Below are positions 52,807 to 61,127 of a stretch of 64,000 nucleotides of DNA, in pieces; the first letter of the stretch is position 1, and every line of letters starts with the position of its first letter. Location: assembly GCF_000331995.1 (NCBI RefSeq), contig NC_020134.1, positions 124,001 through 188,000 on the forward strand, read 5' to 3'. The notes beneath the pieces were generated by a model. That model was given only the letters and a program-made list of their open reading frames with translations, did not search any database and was not told the DNA's origin. Made by a program: the position numbers and the translations under genes. This DNA comes from Thermoclostridium stercorarium subsp. stercorarium DSM 8532 (GTDB lineage Bacteria > Bacillota > Clostridia > DSM-8532).

Positions 52807-54378
52807 ATGTATACTCTCTTAATTGCCGACGATGAACGTGCGGTTAGGGAAGGGATTTCAAAAGCTATACGGTGGTCGGATATTGGTATAAACAGAGTTT
52901 TGCTTGCCGCAAACGGTAAAGAGGCATACGACATAATATTGAAGGAAAAGCCCAATATCGTCCTTACCGATATAATTATGCCTGTACTTACGGGGATTGA
53001 GCTGGTGGAAAAAGTAAGGCCTCTTATGCCGGAAACACAATTCATCATCCTTTCGGGGTATAATGAATTCTCTTACGCTCAGAAAGCAATTCAGAATGAA
53101 GTGTTGCAGTACCTTTTGAAACCATGTGACGCCGACAGCATTAAAGGAAGTGTTCAGAAAGCCGTTTCAAGGATTCAGAATATTGAGAAAAAAGAACGTT
53201 TTATAGAATCCATGAAGGAAAATGTGGAAAAGCTTCTGCCGCAAGCCAGGGAGCAGTTTTTCCGCGATCTTTTCCAGGGGTCGCCGAACATTCGGAGCCT
53301 GGAACCGTATGAAAAACTATTTGATTTGCATGAAGGACCTTACCGGATGCTGCTTTTTAAAATAGATGAGTATGATTATGTTAAGCTGCTGGCTTTAAAA
53401 AGCCTGGTGGAGCAGAATTTCGGAGCTGGAAACGTAACCGTATGCATTATTATTAACACTTATGTTGTGCTTTTGACGGGTATGACAGATTTTGATAGCC
53501 TGTCCAGGATGGTTGAGAAAATTCAAAAGCAGTGCCTTTCGGTTTATAATGTCGAACCCACCGTGGCGATAAGCAGCGAGGGGGTTATTTCAAATGCGGC
53601 ACAGATGTTCAGGGAAGTCAAGGATATTGTAAAATTTGAATTCTATCTTGGAGAAGGAAAGATTATTACAAAGGACGATGTCAACGTATTCAGAGCAGAT
53701 TACTCGTTAAATTCCGATACTCAAATCGAGGAGCTTTCGGCCGCTATCCGCAGCGGGAACGTTGATTTGGTCAGGTGCATTATAAACACCATTTTCAATT
53801 CTTACAGGATAAACGGGTTTGACATTAACAGAGTGCGGGCGTGCGGCATTGAACTGTATATAATTATAATAAAGCATTGCGAGGACTGTGAGATCAGTAA
53901 GCGCATCAAAAACATAACCAAAATAAATGAATGCAATACCGTTTCGGAAATTAAGGATTTTATCCTCAACACGGCAACGGCGCTGGCAAAGAAAACCTAT
54001 GATTCGGTGATAAGCGGTCAGAACAGGGTAATTGAAAAGGTAATAAGGTACGTGCATGAGAATATACACGACGAAAATCTTACACTTCAGTATATCGCGT
54101 CGAAAATACTTTATCTGAATGTGGATTACCTCGGGAAACTGTTTAAAAAAGAAACAGGCATGCGTTTTTCTCAATACCTGTTAAAAGTCAGGATGGAAAA
54201 AGCAAAAGAACTCATAAAACAGTCCCCTGGCGACATTAAAATATACGAAATTGCCAACGCCACGGGTTTTGCCGGTAATCCCTCATATTTCGCCAGGGTA
54301 TTTAAAAAGTATACCGGCTGTCTGCCGAAAGAATTTAAGTATGAGCTGGATGACAAAAAAAATAAAGTTATTTCATAA
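52807..54378 (+). CDS. YesN-type response regulator with AraC-family DNA-binding domain
   Basis: This 523-residue protein has an intact REC domain (acidic pair D8/D9, phosphoacceptor D55 in VLTDIIMP, K near LLKPCD), a long linker domain, and two AraC-type helix-turn-helices at the C-terminus (NLTLQYIASKILYLNVDYLGKLFKKETG; IYEIANATGFAGNPSYFARVFKKYTG, split). YesN proteins turn on sugar-transport and glycosidase genes. GGGGGAG precedes the ATG. Its upstream partner kinase is truncated, so it may be an orphan or take signals from another kinase. The nearby GH2 gene is a possible target. Confidence 0.93.
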   Translation: MYTLLIADDERAVREGISKAIRWSDIGINRVLLAANGKEAYDIILKEKPNIVLTDIIMPVLTGIELVEKVRPLMPETQFIILSGYNEFSYAQKAIQNEVLQYLLKPCDADSIKGSVQKAVSRIQNIEKKERFIESMKENVEKLLPQAREQFFRDLFQGSPNIRSLEPYEKLFDLHEGPYRMLLFKIDEYDYVKLLALKSLVEQNFGAGNVTVCIIINTYVVLLTGMTDFDSLSRMVEKIQKQCLSVYNVEPTVAISSEGVISNAAQMFREVKDIVKFEFYLGEGKIITKDDVNVFRADYSLNSDTQIEELSAAIRSGNVDLVRCIINTIFNSYRINGFDINRVRACGIELYIIIIKHCEDCEISKRIKNITKINECNTVSEIKDFILNTATALAKKTYDSVISGQNRVIEKVIRYVHENIHDENLTLQYIASKILYLNVDYLGKLFKKETGMRFSQYLLKVRMEKAKELIKQSPGDIKIYEIANATGFAGNPSYFARVFKKYTGCLPKEFKYELDDKKNKVIS

Positions 54379-54394
54379 ATTCAGTGCTCAATAG

Positions 54395-54592
54395 TCATTG
54401 TAATTTTGAAGTTTTATTTTTTGAATACTTCACTGTCAGATACAGATTAAAGACTGAAAGAAAAGCAAAACCGCAACCCAGAACCAGTTCAATTATGCTT
54501 CTTGCCATGCTGACAAAAGAATATATCAAAAGGATCCCTATCACAGCGCATACGACAGACACTAAAACCGAAACGGCTTTTTTCCCTTTCAT
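54395..54592 (-). CDS. Small two-TM membrane protein, unknown
   Basis: ATG at 54592 (GTG at 54595 directly before it) opens 65 residues with an AGAGG site about 10 bases upstream. Two hydrophobic stretches (VSVLVSVVCAVIGILLIYSFV and IIELVLGCGFAFLSVFNLYL, each a TM helix) are followed by a basic tail (VKYSKNKTSKLQ). It converges with the regulator gene. I do not recognise a family. Confidence 0.5.
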   Translation of the reverse strand: MKGKKAVSVLVSVVCAVIGILLIYSFVSMARSIIELVLGCGFAFLSVFNLYLTVKYSKNKTSKLQ

Positions 54593-54764
54593 CACCCTTT
54601 ACCTCTCTTTTTTTTCAGTCAAGGAAAATAATATCAGAAATAACCTGAAGAATCAAATTACAAAAATATTATATCTTTGTTACTCCTTTTAAAATAAATT
54701 CAAATCAGATATAATCGAATTACAAGTTAAAAATACATAAAGAGACAAAAGAAGGAGTATTTTT

Positions 54765-56075
54765 ATGGGAATATATAATGATCTTTTGGATCGTAAAAAA
54801 AACCTTGCCGTTGTAGGGCTTGGATATGTGGGAATGCCCCTTGCGATAGAGTTTGGAAAGAAAATAAACGTTATAGGTTTTGATACAGATAAAAGGAAGA
54901 TTGAAAATTATCTGAACGGAATAGACGTTACCGGGGAAGTGGGAAACGAGGCGCTGAAGAACACAACCGTCGAGTTTTCCAGCGACGAAGGCGTTTTAAG
55001 CCGGGCGTCGTTTTATATAGTAACAGTACCTACTCCGGTGGCACAGGACAAAACACCGGACCTTAACCCGCTGATTGGGGCAAGCACCTCAGTCGGAAGG
55101 CATCTTAAGAAAGGGGATTATGTTGTATACGAATCCACCGTTTACCCCGGTGTTACCGAAGAAATATGCATACCCGTGCTGGAAAGGGAATCTGGGCTTA
55201 AGGCAGGTACCGATTTTAAGGTGGGGTATTCCCCCGAGCGGATAAACCCCGGCGACAAGGTCCATACCGTAACAAAGGTTTTGAAGATTGTTTCGGGAAT
55301 TGACGAGGAGGCGCTGGAGGAAATAGCCAAGGTTTATGGGATAATTGTCGAGGCCGGGATTTACAGAGCCGAAAGCATAAAGGTCGCAGAAGCTGCAAAG
55401 GTTATTGAAAATACTCAGCGGGACATTAATATTGCTTTCATGAATGAGCTTTCGATTATCTTTAACAAAATGAACATAAATACGAAAGCCGTTCTGGAAG
55501 CTGCCGGAACAAAGTGGAATTTTCTGAAGTTTACACCGGGGCTTGTGGGCGGCCACTGTATCGGCGTGGATCCCTATTATTTGGCCTATAAAGCCCAGCA
55601 ACTGGGTTATCACCCCGAAGTTATCCTTGCCGGCAGAAGAATTAACGACATGATGGGTAAATACGTGGCCGAAAATACCGTAAAACAGCTTATTAAGGCC
55701 GATAAACAGATCAAGGGCGCAAGGGTGTTCATTATGGGGCTTACGTTTAAGGAGGACGTACCCGATACAAGGAATACGAAAGTAGTGGATATAGTTCATG
55801 AGCTTCAGGAATACGGCATTGAGGTGTTTGTTTCGGACTACATGGCAAACAGCGAAGATGTGCTTGACGAATACGGGATAAAACTTGCGGAATATGACGA
55901 TGTAAACAATGTGGATGCGGTTATAATGGCGGTGTGCCATAAAAAGTACAGGGAAATCACACTGGACATGCTTGAGAAAAAGTACTCCAAAGGAACAAAG
56001 GTTCTTATCGATGTAAAAGGAATGTTCTCTCCGAAAGAGGCTGCTGAAAAAGGGTATTTATACTGGAGCCTGTAA
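54765..56075 (+). CDS. Nucleotide sugar dehydrogenase (WbpO/TviB/WbpA-like)
   Basis: The 436-residue UDP-sugar dehydrogenase has GLGYVGMPLAIEFG near residue 18, TVPTPVAQDKTPDLNPL, ESTVYPGVTEE, AAKVIENTQRDINIAFMNELS and the catalytic Cys in GGHCIGVDPYYL (about 264), then LTFKEDVPDTRNTKV. It oxidises the C6 alcohol of a UDP-hexose or UDP-HexNAc to the uronic acid. The VAQDKTPDL motif favours the TviB/WbpO group over UDP-glucose dehydrogenase. AAGGAG precedes the ATG. A TATAAT at 54710-54715 may be its promoter. It could feed the polysaccharide locus 10 kb upstream. Confidence 0.92.
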   Translation: MGIYNDLLDRKKNLAVVGLGYVGMPLAIEFGKKINVIGFDTDKRKIENYLNGIDVTGEVGNEALKNTTVEFSSDEGVLSRASFYIVTVPTPVAQDKTPDLNPLIGASTSVGRHLKKGDYVVYESTVYPGVTEEICIPVLERESGLKAGTDFKVGYSPERINPGDKVHTVTKVLKIVSGIDEEALEEIAKVYGIIVEAGIYRAESIKVAEAAKVIENTQRDINIAFMNELSIIFNKMNINTKAVLEAAGTKWNFLKFTPGLVGGHCIGVDPYYLAYKAQQLGYHPEVILAGRRINDMMGKYVAENTVKQLIKADKQIKGARVFIMGLTFKEDVPDTRNTKVVDIVHELQEYGIEVFVSDYMANSEDVLDEYGIKLAEYDDVNNVDAVIMAVCHKKYREITLDMLEKKYSKGTKVLIDVKGMFSPKEAAEKGYLYWSL

Positions 56076-56138
56076 AACAGGAAACGGGTTTTGTTCTCCC
56101 GCTTCCCGCCGCTGTGACTGCAAGGGGGTTGAGTACCT

Positions 56139-56591
56139 GTGCTGAAAGAATTTAAACAGTTTGCGCTGAAAGGCAATGTTCTTGACATGGCGGTCGGAGT
56201 TATTATAGGCTCGGCTTTCGGGAAAATTGTCACTTCTCTTGTAAATGACATAATAACTCCGATACTGGGGATTTTTCTGGGAAAAATCGACGTAAAGGAT
56301 TTAAAGCTTGTAATACGGCCCGCTGAAGGGGAAAATTCCGAACTTGCGATTTTGTACGGGCAGTTTCTTCAAAATATACTGGATTTCCTGATTATTTCAA
56401 TATCCATATTTGCTTTTGTAAGGCTTGTTGCTTCCCTGAAAACCAGGGCTGAGTCTTTACTTGTGAAAGACAGGGAGAAAAAAGAGGAAGAAGAAAAAAG
56501 GGAAGAACCCCTGAAACCTTCAAAGGAAGAGGAGCTTCTGGCCGAGATAAGGGATTTGCTGAAAGAAATGCAAAAACAGAAAGATATATGA
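56139..56591 (+). CDS. mscL: Large-conductance mechanosensitive channel
   Basis: The 150-residue protein has the MscL N-terminal helix and TM1 (MLKEFKQFALKGNVLDMAVGVIIGSAFGKIV split, ...SLVNDIITPILG), TM2 (FLQNILDFLIISISIFAFVR) and a charged C-terminal helix (EEELLAEIRDLLKEM). It opens at high membrane tension to relieve osmotic shock. The start GTG at 56139 follows AGGGGG. A Glu/Lys-rich insert before the last helix makes the tail somewhat long. Confidence 0.96.
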   Translation: MLKEFKQFALKGNVLDMAVGVIIGSAFGKIVTSLVNDIITPILGIFLGKIDVKDLKLVIRPAEGENSELAILYGQFLQNILDFLIISISIFAFVRLVASLKTRAESLLVKDREKKEEEEKREEPLKPSKEEELLAEIRDLLKEMQKQKDI

Positions 56592-56607
56592 AAACAGGGT
56601 GTTTGTT

Positions 56608-57126
56608 ATGGACAAGGATTCAGCATGGTATGCTCTTTTTGTAAAAACAGGAGAAGAAAACAAGGTAAAGGAACGGCTGGACTTCCGTTTCGGCGGGGAG
56701 CCCGCCGTAATGATCCCGAAAAAAATCATAAAGGAAAGAAAGAACGGGGTATGGCACAGGAGAATACGCAATTTATTTCCCGGGTACATATTTATACACG
56801 GCGTGCTGGATGAGCACGTCTACATGAAGCTGAAACGCGTTCCCGGCCTGTACAAGCTTTTATGCACCGACAGGGAACCCGTTCAGATACCGCCGAGGGA
56901 GATTGAGGTTTTCAGCCACCTTTTTGATGATGAAGATACAATCCAGGAATCCGATATACTTATGGAAGGGGATAGAATTGTTATTGTAAACGGTCCCCTG
57001 ACATCATTGCAGGGCAGAATTCTTAAAATCAACAAAAGGAAAGGCAGAGCACGGGTGCTTCTGGAATTCCTCGGCGAGGAAAGGGTTATAGACCTGGGAG
57101 TAAACATTATAGAGCCTGCCAAGTAA
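56608..57126 (+). CDS. loaP: LoaP-type NusG paralogue, processive antiterminator
   Basis: ATG 56608 with an AGGGTG site gives 172 residues; a GTG at 56599 lies on the site itself. The NGN domain starts WYALFVKTGEENKVKERL and contains IPKKIIKERKNGVWHRRIRNLFPGYIFI (split). The C-terminal KOW domain reads GDRIVIVNGPLTSLQGRILKINKRKGRARV. The pattern matches LoaP, the NusG paralogue of Firmicutes that promotes read-through of terminators in long polysaccharide or antibiotic operons. The housekeeping NusG is normally beside secE/rplK, which are absent here. The polysaccharide locus at 21-45 kb is a natural candidate target (inference). Confidence 0.85.
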   Translation: MDKDSAWYALFVKTGEENKVKERLDFRFGGEPAVMIPKKIIKERKNGVWHRRIRNLFPGYIFIHGVLDEHVYMKLKRVPGLYKLLCTDREPVQIPPREIEVFSHLFDDEDTIQESDILMEGDRIVIVNGPLTSLQGRILKINKRKGRARVLLEFLGEERVIDLGVNIIEPAK

Positions 57127-57154
57127 GTATATATAAACAGGAAGGGTAATGCGT

Positions 57155-58129
57155 ATGGATAATCGCAAATTAAAGGAACTTGCGGACAAACTCACTGCGA
57201 ACGTTGAAAGGGTCATAGTCGGGAAAAGGGATATTATACGGAATTTATTCATATGTCTTGTCTGTTCGGGGCATGTTTTGCTGGAGGATGTGCCCGGAAC
57301 GGGAAAAACGCTTCTTGCGAAAACCTTGAGCAGATCGCTTGACCTGGAATTCAGTAGAATTCAGTTCACCCCCGACCTTTTGCCGTCGGACGTTACGGGA
57401 ATCCACTATTATGACCAGAAAAAGGGCGATTTCGTATTCAGAAAAGGGCCGGTTTTCACCAACATTCTTCTGGCCGATGAAATAAACAGGGCAACCCCAA
57501 GAACGCAGTCAAGCCTTTTGGAATGCATGGAGGAAAGGCAGGTTTCCACCGACGGAAAAACCTATCCTTTAAGCCCGCCTTTTATGGTTATAGCAACGCA
57601 GAACCCCGTTGAAACCCTTGGTACGTTCCCCCTTCCCGAAGCCCAGCTGGACAGGTTCCTTATGAAACTCTACATGGGTTATCCCGATACTGCGGAAGGT
57701 GTCGAAATACTGAAACGGTTCCGTTACGAAGATCCTCTGTCTTCAATAGCACCGGTTGCCGGAAAAGAGGACTTTGAAGGCCTTAACGACATTTTCAGGA
57801 ACACTTACGTAAGCGATGATATTTATTCTTATATCATCCAGATTGTGGAGGCTACACGAAAACACCATGAGGTTATTTTGGGGGTAAGCCCGCGCGGAAG
57901 CCAGGCACTTCTTAAAACCAGCCAGGCCCTTGCGGCCATAAACGGAAGGGATTATGTGACGCCCGACGATGTAAAGCAGATGGCGATACCCGTTTTGGCC
58001 CACAGGATAATTGCAAGGCATTCGGGCAGCGAAAACGGAAAGCCGGTAACCCATTCCATCATCGAGCAGATTTTACAAAGGGTACCTGTTCCTTCTGAAG
58101 ACAGGCTGAAAGAACAGGCAGGTGCTTAA
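57155..58129 (+). CDS. MoxR family AAA+ ATPase
   Basis: ATG 57155 has AGGAAGGG at a good distance, better than ATG 57149; 324 residues. Walker A is LEDVPGTGKTLLAKTL, Walker B ILLADEINRATPRTQSSLLE; further motifs are MEERQVSTDGKTYPL, ATQNPVETLGTFPLPEAQLDRF and HHEVILGVSPRGSQALLKTSQ (split). MoxR ATPases act as chaperones together with DUF58 and vWA proteins. It is followed by DUF58 and a membrane protein in one operon. The client is unknown. Confidence 0.95.
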   Translation: MDNRKLKELADKLTANVERVIVGKRDIIRNLFICLVCSGHVLLEDVPGTGKTLLAKTLSRSLDLEFSRIQFTPDLLPSDVTGIHYYDQKKGDFVFRKGPVFTNILLADEINRATPRTQSSLLECMEERQVSTDGKTYPLSPPFMVIATQNPVETLGTFPLPEAQLDRFLMKLYMGYPDTAEGVEILKRFRYEDPLSSIAPVAGKEDFEGLNDIFRNTYVSDDIYSYIIQIVEATRKHHEVILGVSPRGSQALLKTSQALAAINGRDYVTPDDVKQMAIPVLAHRIIARHSGSENGKPVTHSIIEQILQRVPVPSEDRLKEQAGA

Positions 58130-58134
58130 GTGCA

Positions 58135-59196
58135 ATGTGGGTTTACAAGCTGATTATTGCCGCGATTGTGGTACTTATTGTTGAATCGGTCGCAGTGATG
58201 AAATTCGGGCTTTCAAAAGTAAGTATTGAAAGAAAATTTGACACACTGCATGCCCAGCTCGGCCAAACCGTTCATATGATTGAAACCATAAGCAACAGGA
58301 AACTTTTGCCTGTGCCGTGGCTCAAAGTGGAATCGCGGATAGACAGCGGGCTTAGGTTTGGTCTTCAGGAAGACCTGAACATTCTTCAAGACGAATTTCA
58401 CGTCAGTGTTTTTACAATGCTACCTTATACAAGGATTATACGAACCCATACCGTTAAATGCACAAAAAGAGGCTATTACCATTTAAAATCGGCAGCCCTT
58501 ACCGCCCGTTCAATAACGGGGACCATCTCGGCGATAAAGGACGAAACAACCGACGCAAAGCTTTATGTTTTTCCGGGAACACTCACCCTTTCGGAACTGA
58601 ACCTGCCGTCCCACAGCTGGCAGGGGGACAGGGTTGTAAGGCGCTGGATACTTGAAGATCCGCTCATTTTCGCCGGGATAAGGGAATATACCACGTCAGA
58701 CCCTATAAAAAACATAAACTGGAAAGCGACCGCGCGCATGGGAACCCTGCAGGTAAATCAGTACGAGCCAACTGCAAATCATAGGCTGATGGTTTTTCTG
58801 AATGTGGATACCAAACCCGATCAATGGACGGTTACCGATGAGCCTGAAAGGGTGGAGTATGGCATTTCGGTGGCGGCGACCGTCCTGGAGTATGCCAGCA
58901 GGAATGTAATAGAAGCAGGATTTTGCACGAACGGGTATCTGAAGGATATGGAAAAGGAGCCTGTTAGAATTGAGCCGGCAGGCGGAAAAAATCATCTCGT
59001 TAAAATGCTGGAATGCCTTGCGCGCATGGTTATTTCAAGAAGCATAACATTTTATACGCTTCTGGACAGGGAACTGGAGAATAATCCGGGCAATACCGAC
59101 TATCTTTTTATAACCGCATATGTGGATGACGGAATCGAGGAACGGATAAGAAGGCTCAGGACTAAGGGGAACGCCGTGGAAATACTGAGAATTTGA
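58135..59196 (+). CDS. DUF58 domain protein
   Basis: The 353-residue protein has one N-terminal TM helix (LIIAAIVVLIVESVAVM) and the DUF58 core, seen in REYTTSDPIKNINWKATARMGTLQVNQYEP (split), the most conserved segment of the family. A vWA-like C-terminal half follows. It starts 5 bases after the MoxR stop, so the two are coupled. MoxR-DUF58 pairs are widespread and may assemble or stabilise envelope complexes; no biochemical role is assured. Confidence 0.9.
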   Translation: MWVYKLIIAAIVVLIVESVAVMKFGLSKVSIERKFDTLHAQLGQTVHMIETISNRKLLPVPWLKVESRIDSGLRFGLQEDLNILQDEFHVSVFTMLPYTRIIRTHTVKCTKRGYYHLKSAALTARSITGTISAIKDETTDAKLYVFPGTLTLSELNLPSHSWQGDRVVRRWILEDPLIFAGIREYTTSDPIKNINWKATARMGTLQVNQYEPTANHRLMVFLNVDTKPDQWTVTDEPERVEYGISVAATVLEYASRNVIEAGFCTNGYLKDMEKEPVRIEPAGGKNHLVKMLECLARMVISRSITFYTLLDRELENNPGNTDYLFITAYVDDGIEERIRRLRTKGNAVEILRI

Positions 59197-59220
59197 TTAA
59201 TGGAAAAGGCTTGATGGTAT

Positions 59221-60504
59221 ATGAAAAAACAGATATTTTTGAGATGGTTATGGTGCGTGCTGGAATATCTGATGTATTTCCCTTTGGGGTTAACGGTGGC
59301 AGGTTTGATTTTGCCTTACAAAACGGTGGTTACGCTTTTGCCGCTGCTTCCGGTGCATCTGTTTTTCGGCCTTGCTCTGACGGCCGTTCTGAAAAGGTTC
59401 AAAAATTACGTCGCCGTTTTTATTGGAATAATTTATGTAACTGCCGTGGTATTTATTTTCAAAACCGTAATTTTGACGGGGCTGGTTAAAGAAACTATTG
59501 CGGTTGCGGTAACGACGGTTTTTTTCTATATCTGGGGCATAGCTGCCGGAACACGGGATATAACCAACAGGATTTTTCTGTATTCGGGCGGACTGGTTAT
59601 TCACATAATTTCCCTGTTTATTATAAACAATATCGAAACTTTGAAGCCTTACTTTGCAATGGCAATGTGGGTTTCAATCATTTACTGCCTTTTCGGCTTT
59701 CCTCTCGCAAACAGGCGTTTTCTTATAAATGAAACTTATGAGAAAAGCAGCCTGAAAACCATACCCGCATCTGTCAACAGGGGGAACGGGATCATTGTGT
59801 CGGTCCTTCTGTCGGGGATTATAGTCCTGTCTTTCTGGAGAGTTTTGCTGGATGCATTTATTTATATAGCCAGGTCAATAGCGTGGATTATACTGAAAAT
59901 AATTGAATTTATGGGCTCGCTTTATCAGCCCGTGGAAGAGGGTGGAGGCGGGGCGCCGCAGGACATGATGGTACTTCCGCCCGCCGAAGAGCAGAATTCG
60001 GTTGCCGAAATATTGTTTTACGTGATTACCGCGCTTTTATTTGCCGGAATACTGTTTTTGGTTATAAGATATCTTGTGAAAAATTACAGAAGGATTTGCC
60101 ATGCTTTGTATAACATGCTTTCGGCATTTTTCAGCAGGTTTCAGAAATGGAGTACAACCGAACAGGGCTACTTTGACCGGGAAGAATCACTGTTAAAGAC
60201 CGAATTCCAGAGAAGGGCAAGGACGTTCGGAAAACTTTTCAGGCGCCACCCTAAATGGCGTGATATGAAGGATAACGAAAGCAGGGTAAGGTTTATATAT
60301 ACCAAATTTGTTATGGATTATATAAGAAAGGGGCTAAAAGTAAGCCTTGCAAACACCCCTGCGGAGGTTGCGGATAAGGCACGGAAATTTGACAAGGGCG
60401 AAAAGGATCATTCTTTGCTGAGAGATGTGTACAACAACGTCCGGTATGGCGATAAGAAAGTTGACGATGAAACGGTCAGAATTTTGAAAGACAGGTATCT
60501 GTAA
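59221..60504 (+). CDS. Membrane protein of the MoxR-DUF58 operon, DUF4129-like C-terminus
   Basis: The 427-residue protein has about six to seven TM helices in residues 15-230 and another near 255-280. A cytosolic C-terminal domain (about 290-427) contains RVRFIYTKFVMDYIRKG and NTPAEVADKA, the pattern of DUF4129 domains, found with transglutaminase-like or alone in this operon type. No transglutaminase domain is visible here. It directly follows the DUF58 gene and ends at a strong terminator. Function unknown, probably part of an envelope complex with MoxR and DUF58. Confidence 0.82.
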   Translation: MKKQIFLRWLWCVLEYLMYFPLGLTVAGLILPYKTVVTLLPLLPVHLFFGLALTAVLKRFKNYVAVFIGIIYVTAVVFIFKTVILTGLVKETIAVAVTTVFFYIWGIAAGTRDITNRIFLYSGGLVIHIISLFIINNIETLKPYFAMAMWVSIIYCLFGFPLANRRFLINETYEKSSLKTIPASVNRGNGIIVSVLLSGIIVLSFWRVLLDAFIYIARSIAWIILKIIEFMGSLYQPVEEGGGGAPQDMMVLPPAEEQNSVAEILFYVITALLFAGILFLVIRYLVKNYRRICHALYNMLSAFFSRFQKWSTTEQGYFDREESLLKTEFQRRARTFGKLFRRHPKWRDMKDNESRVRFIYTKFVMDYIRKGLKVSLANTPAEVADKARKFDKGEKDHSLLRDVYNNVRYGDKKVDDETVRILKDRYL

Positions 60505-60545
60505 AAAACGATGGCTCCGCGTGAAGCAGAGCCATCGTTTTTTAT
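60503..60545. terminator. Bidirectional terminator
   Basis: AAAAACGATGGCTC (60505-60516 region) pairs with GAGCCATCGTTTTT (60529-60542). It serves the MoxR operon and the convergent gene at 60572. Confidence 0.9.
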
Positions 60546-60571
60546 TCCGGAGAATATCATACCACCGGTCC

Positions 60572-60988
60572 TTAGAAGCATACGAAACTGCTGATATTCT
60601 CCAGATCTGTTCCGAAAAAGACCCAGTTAAATCCGGTCCAACGCCATCCCGCTACTGAACGTGGCCCTACAAACACAAGCCATGCCCAGAACTGCCTTCC
60701 GTTTTCAAGCCATATATATACGTAGCGGAACAGGCATGGCCGGATTGAGCCAGGGTCTACGGCGCGGATGGATATGCCATCATCCCTTCTTGAGGGGATA
60801 AATGAAGGCGGGGGTCCTTGCGGAGGTCCCTGTCGTCCGGGTACGCCTGTAGGAGGTCCGAATGGGGGAACTTCCTGCATTCCGGGAGGGCCAAATATGG
60901 GGCCGGAGGGCCCAGGAGGTCTACCCGGTATTGGCCGCCGGAAAAAGCCGTCGAAGGGAAGCTGTGCCTGGTATCTTTCATCCGGCAT
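60572..60988 (-). CDS. Small Pro/Gly-rich protein with a Trp/aromatic-rich C-terminal domain
   Basis: ATG 60988 lies about 9 bases after an AAGGTGG site; ATG 60994 is too close to it. The 138-residue product has an N-terminal half of proline and glycine (RPIPGRPPGPSGPIFGPPG..., collagen-like composition without regular Gly-x-y) and a compact C-terminal half (SIRPCLFRYVYIWLENGRQF, then VGPRSVAGWRWTGFNWVFFG). I have seen this aromatic domain in many short clostridial proteins, often near spore or surface genes, but no function is known to me. No signal peptide is present, so a spore-coat-type location is conceivable. Confidence 0.72.
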   Translation of the reverse strand: MPDERYQAQLPFDGFFRRPIPGRPPGPSGPIFGPPGMQEVPPFGPPTGVPGRQGPPQGPPPSFIPSRRDDGISIRAVDPGSIRPCLFRYVYIWLENGRQFWAWLVFVGPRSVAGWRWTGFNWVFFGTDLENISSFVCF

Positions 60989-61061
60989 ATTCATCACCAC
61001 CTTTTTTCGGAACTTGTACTATATAATATGGTGAAAAAATTGATTTGGACACTATTATGTA

Positions 61062-61100
61062 AAGTAAAAAAGTCCCAGGATGTTGAAAATCCCGGGACTT
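61062..61100 (-). terminator. Terminator of the PL9-like gene
   Basis: AAGTCCCAGGAT (61070-61081) pairs with ATCCCGGGACTT (61089-61100) with one mismatch. On the minus strand it runs into a T-rich tract (A-rich 61061-61070 on the plus strand). Confidence 0.85.
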
Positions 61101-61127
61101 CTTTCAGTACCTGTTTTTGTGCTGTTT

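Noticed and set aside
56599..57126. Reading this gene as the housekeeping nusG
   Set aside because: secE, rplK and rplA are not adjacent, and the neighbours are sugar and envelope genes; the sequence fits the LoaP-type paralogue better.
59193..59489. A 98-codon frame overlapping the start of the membrane protein gene
   Set aside because: It lies out of frame within a clear multi-TM protein and has no motif of its own.
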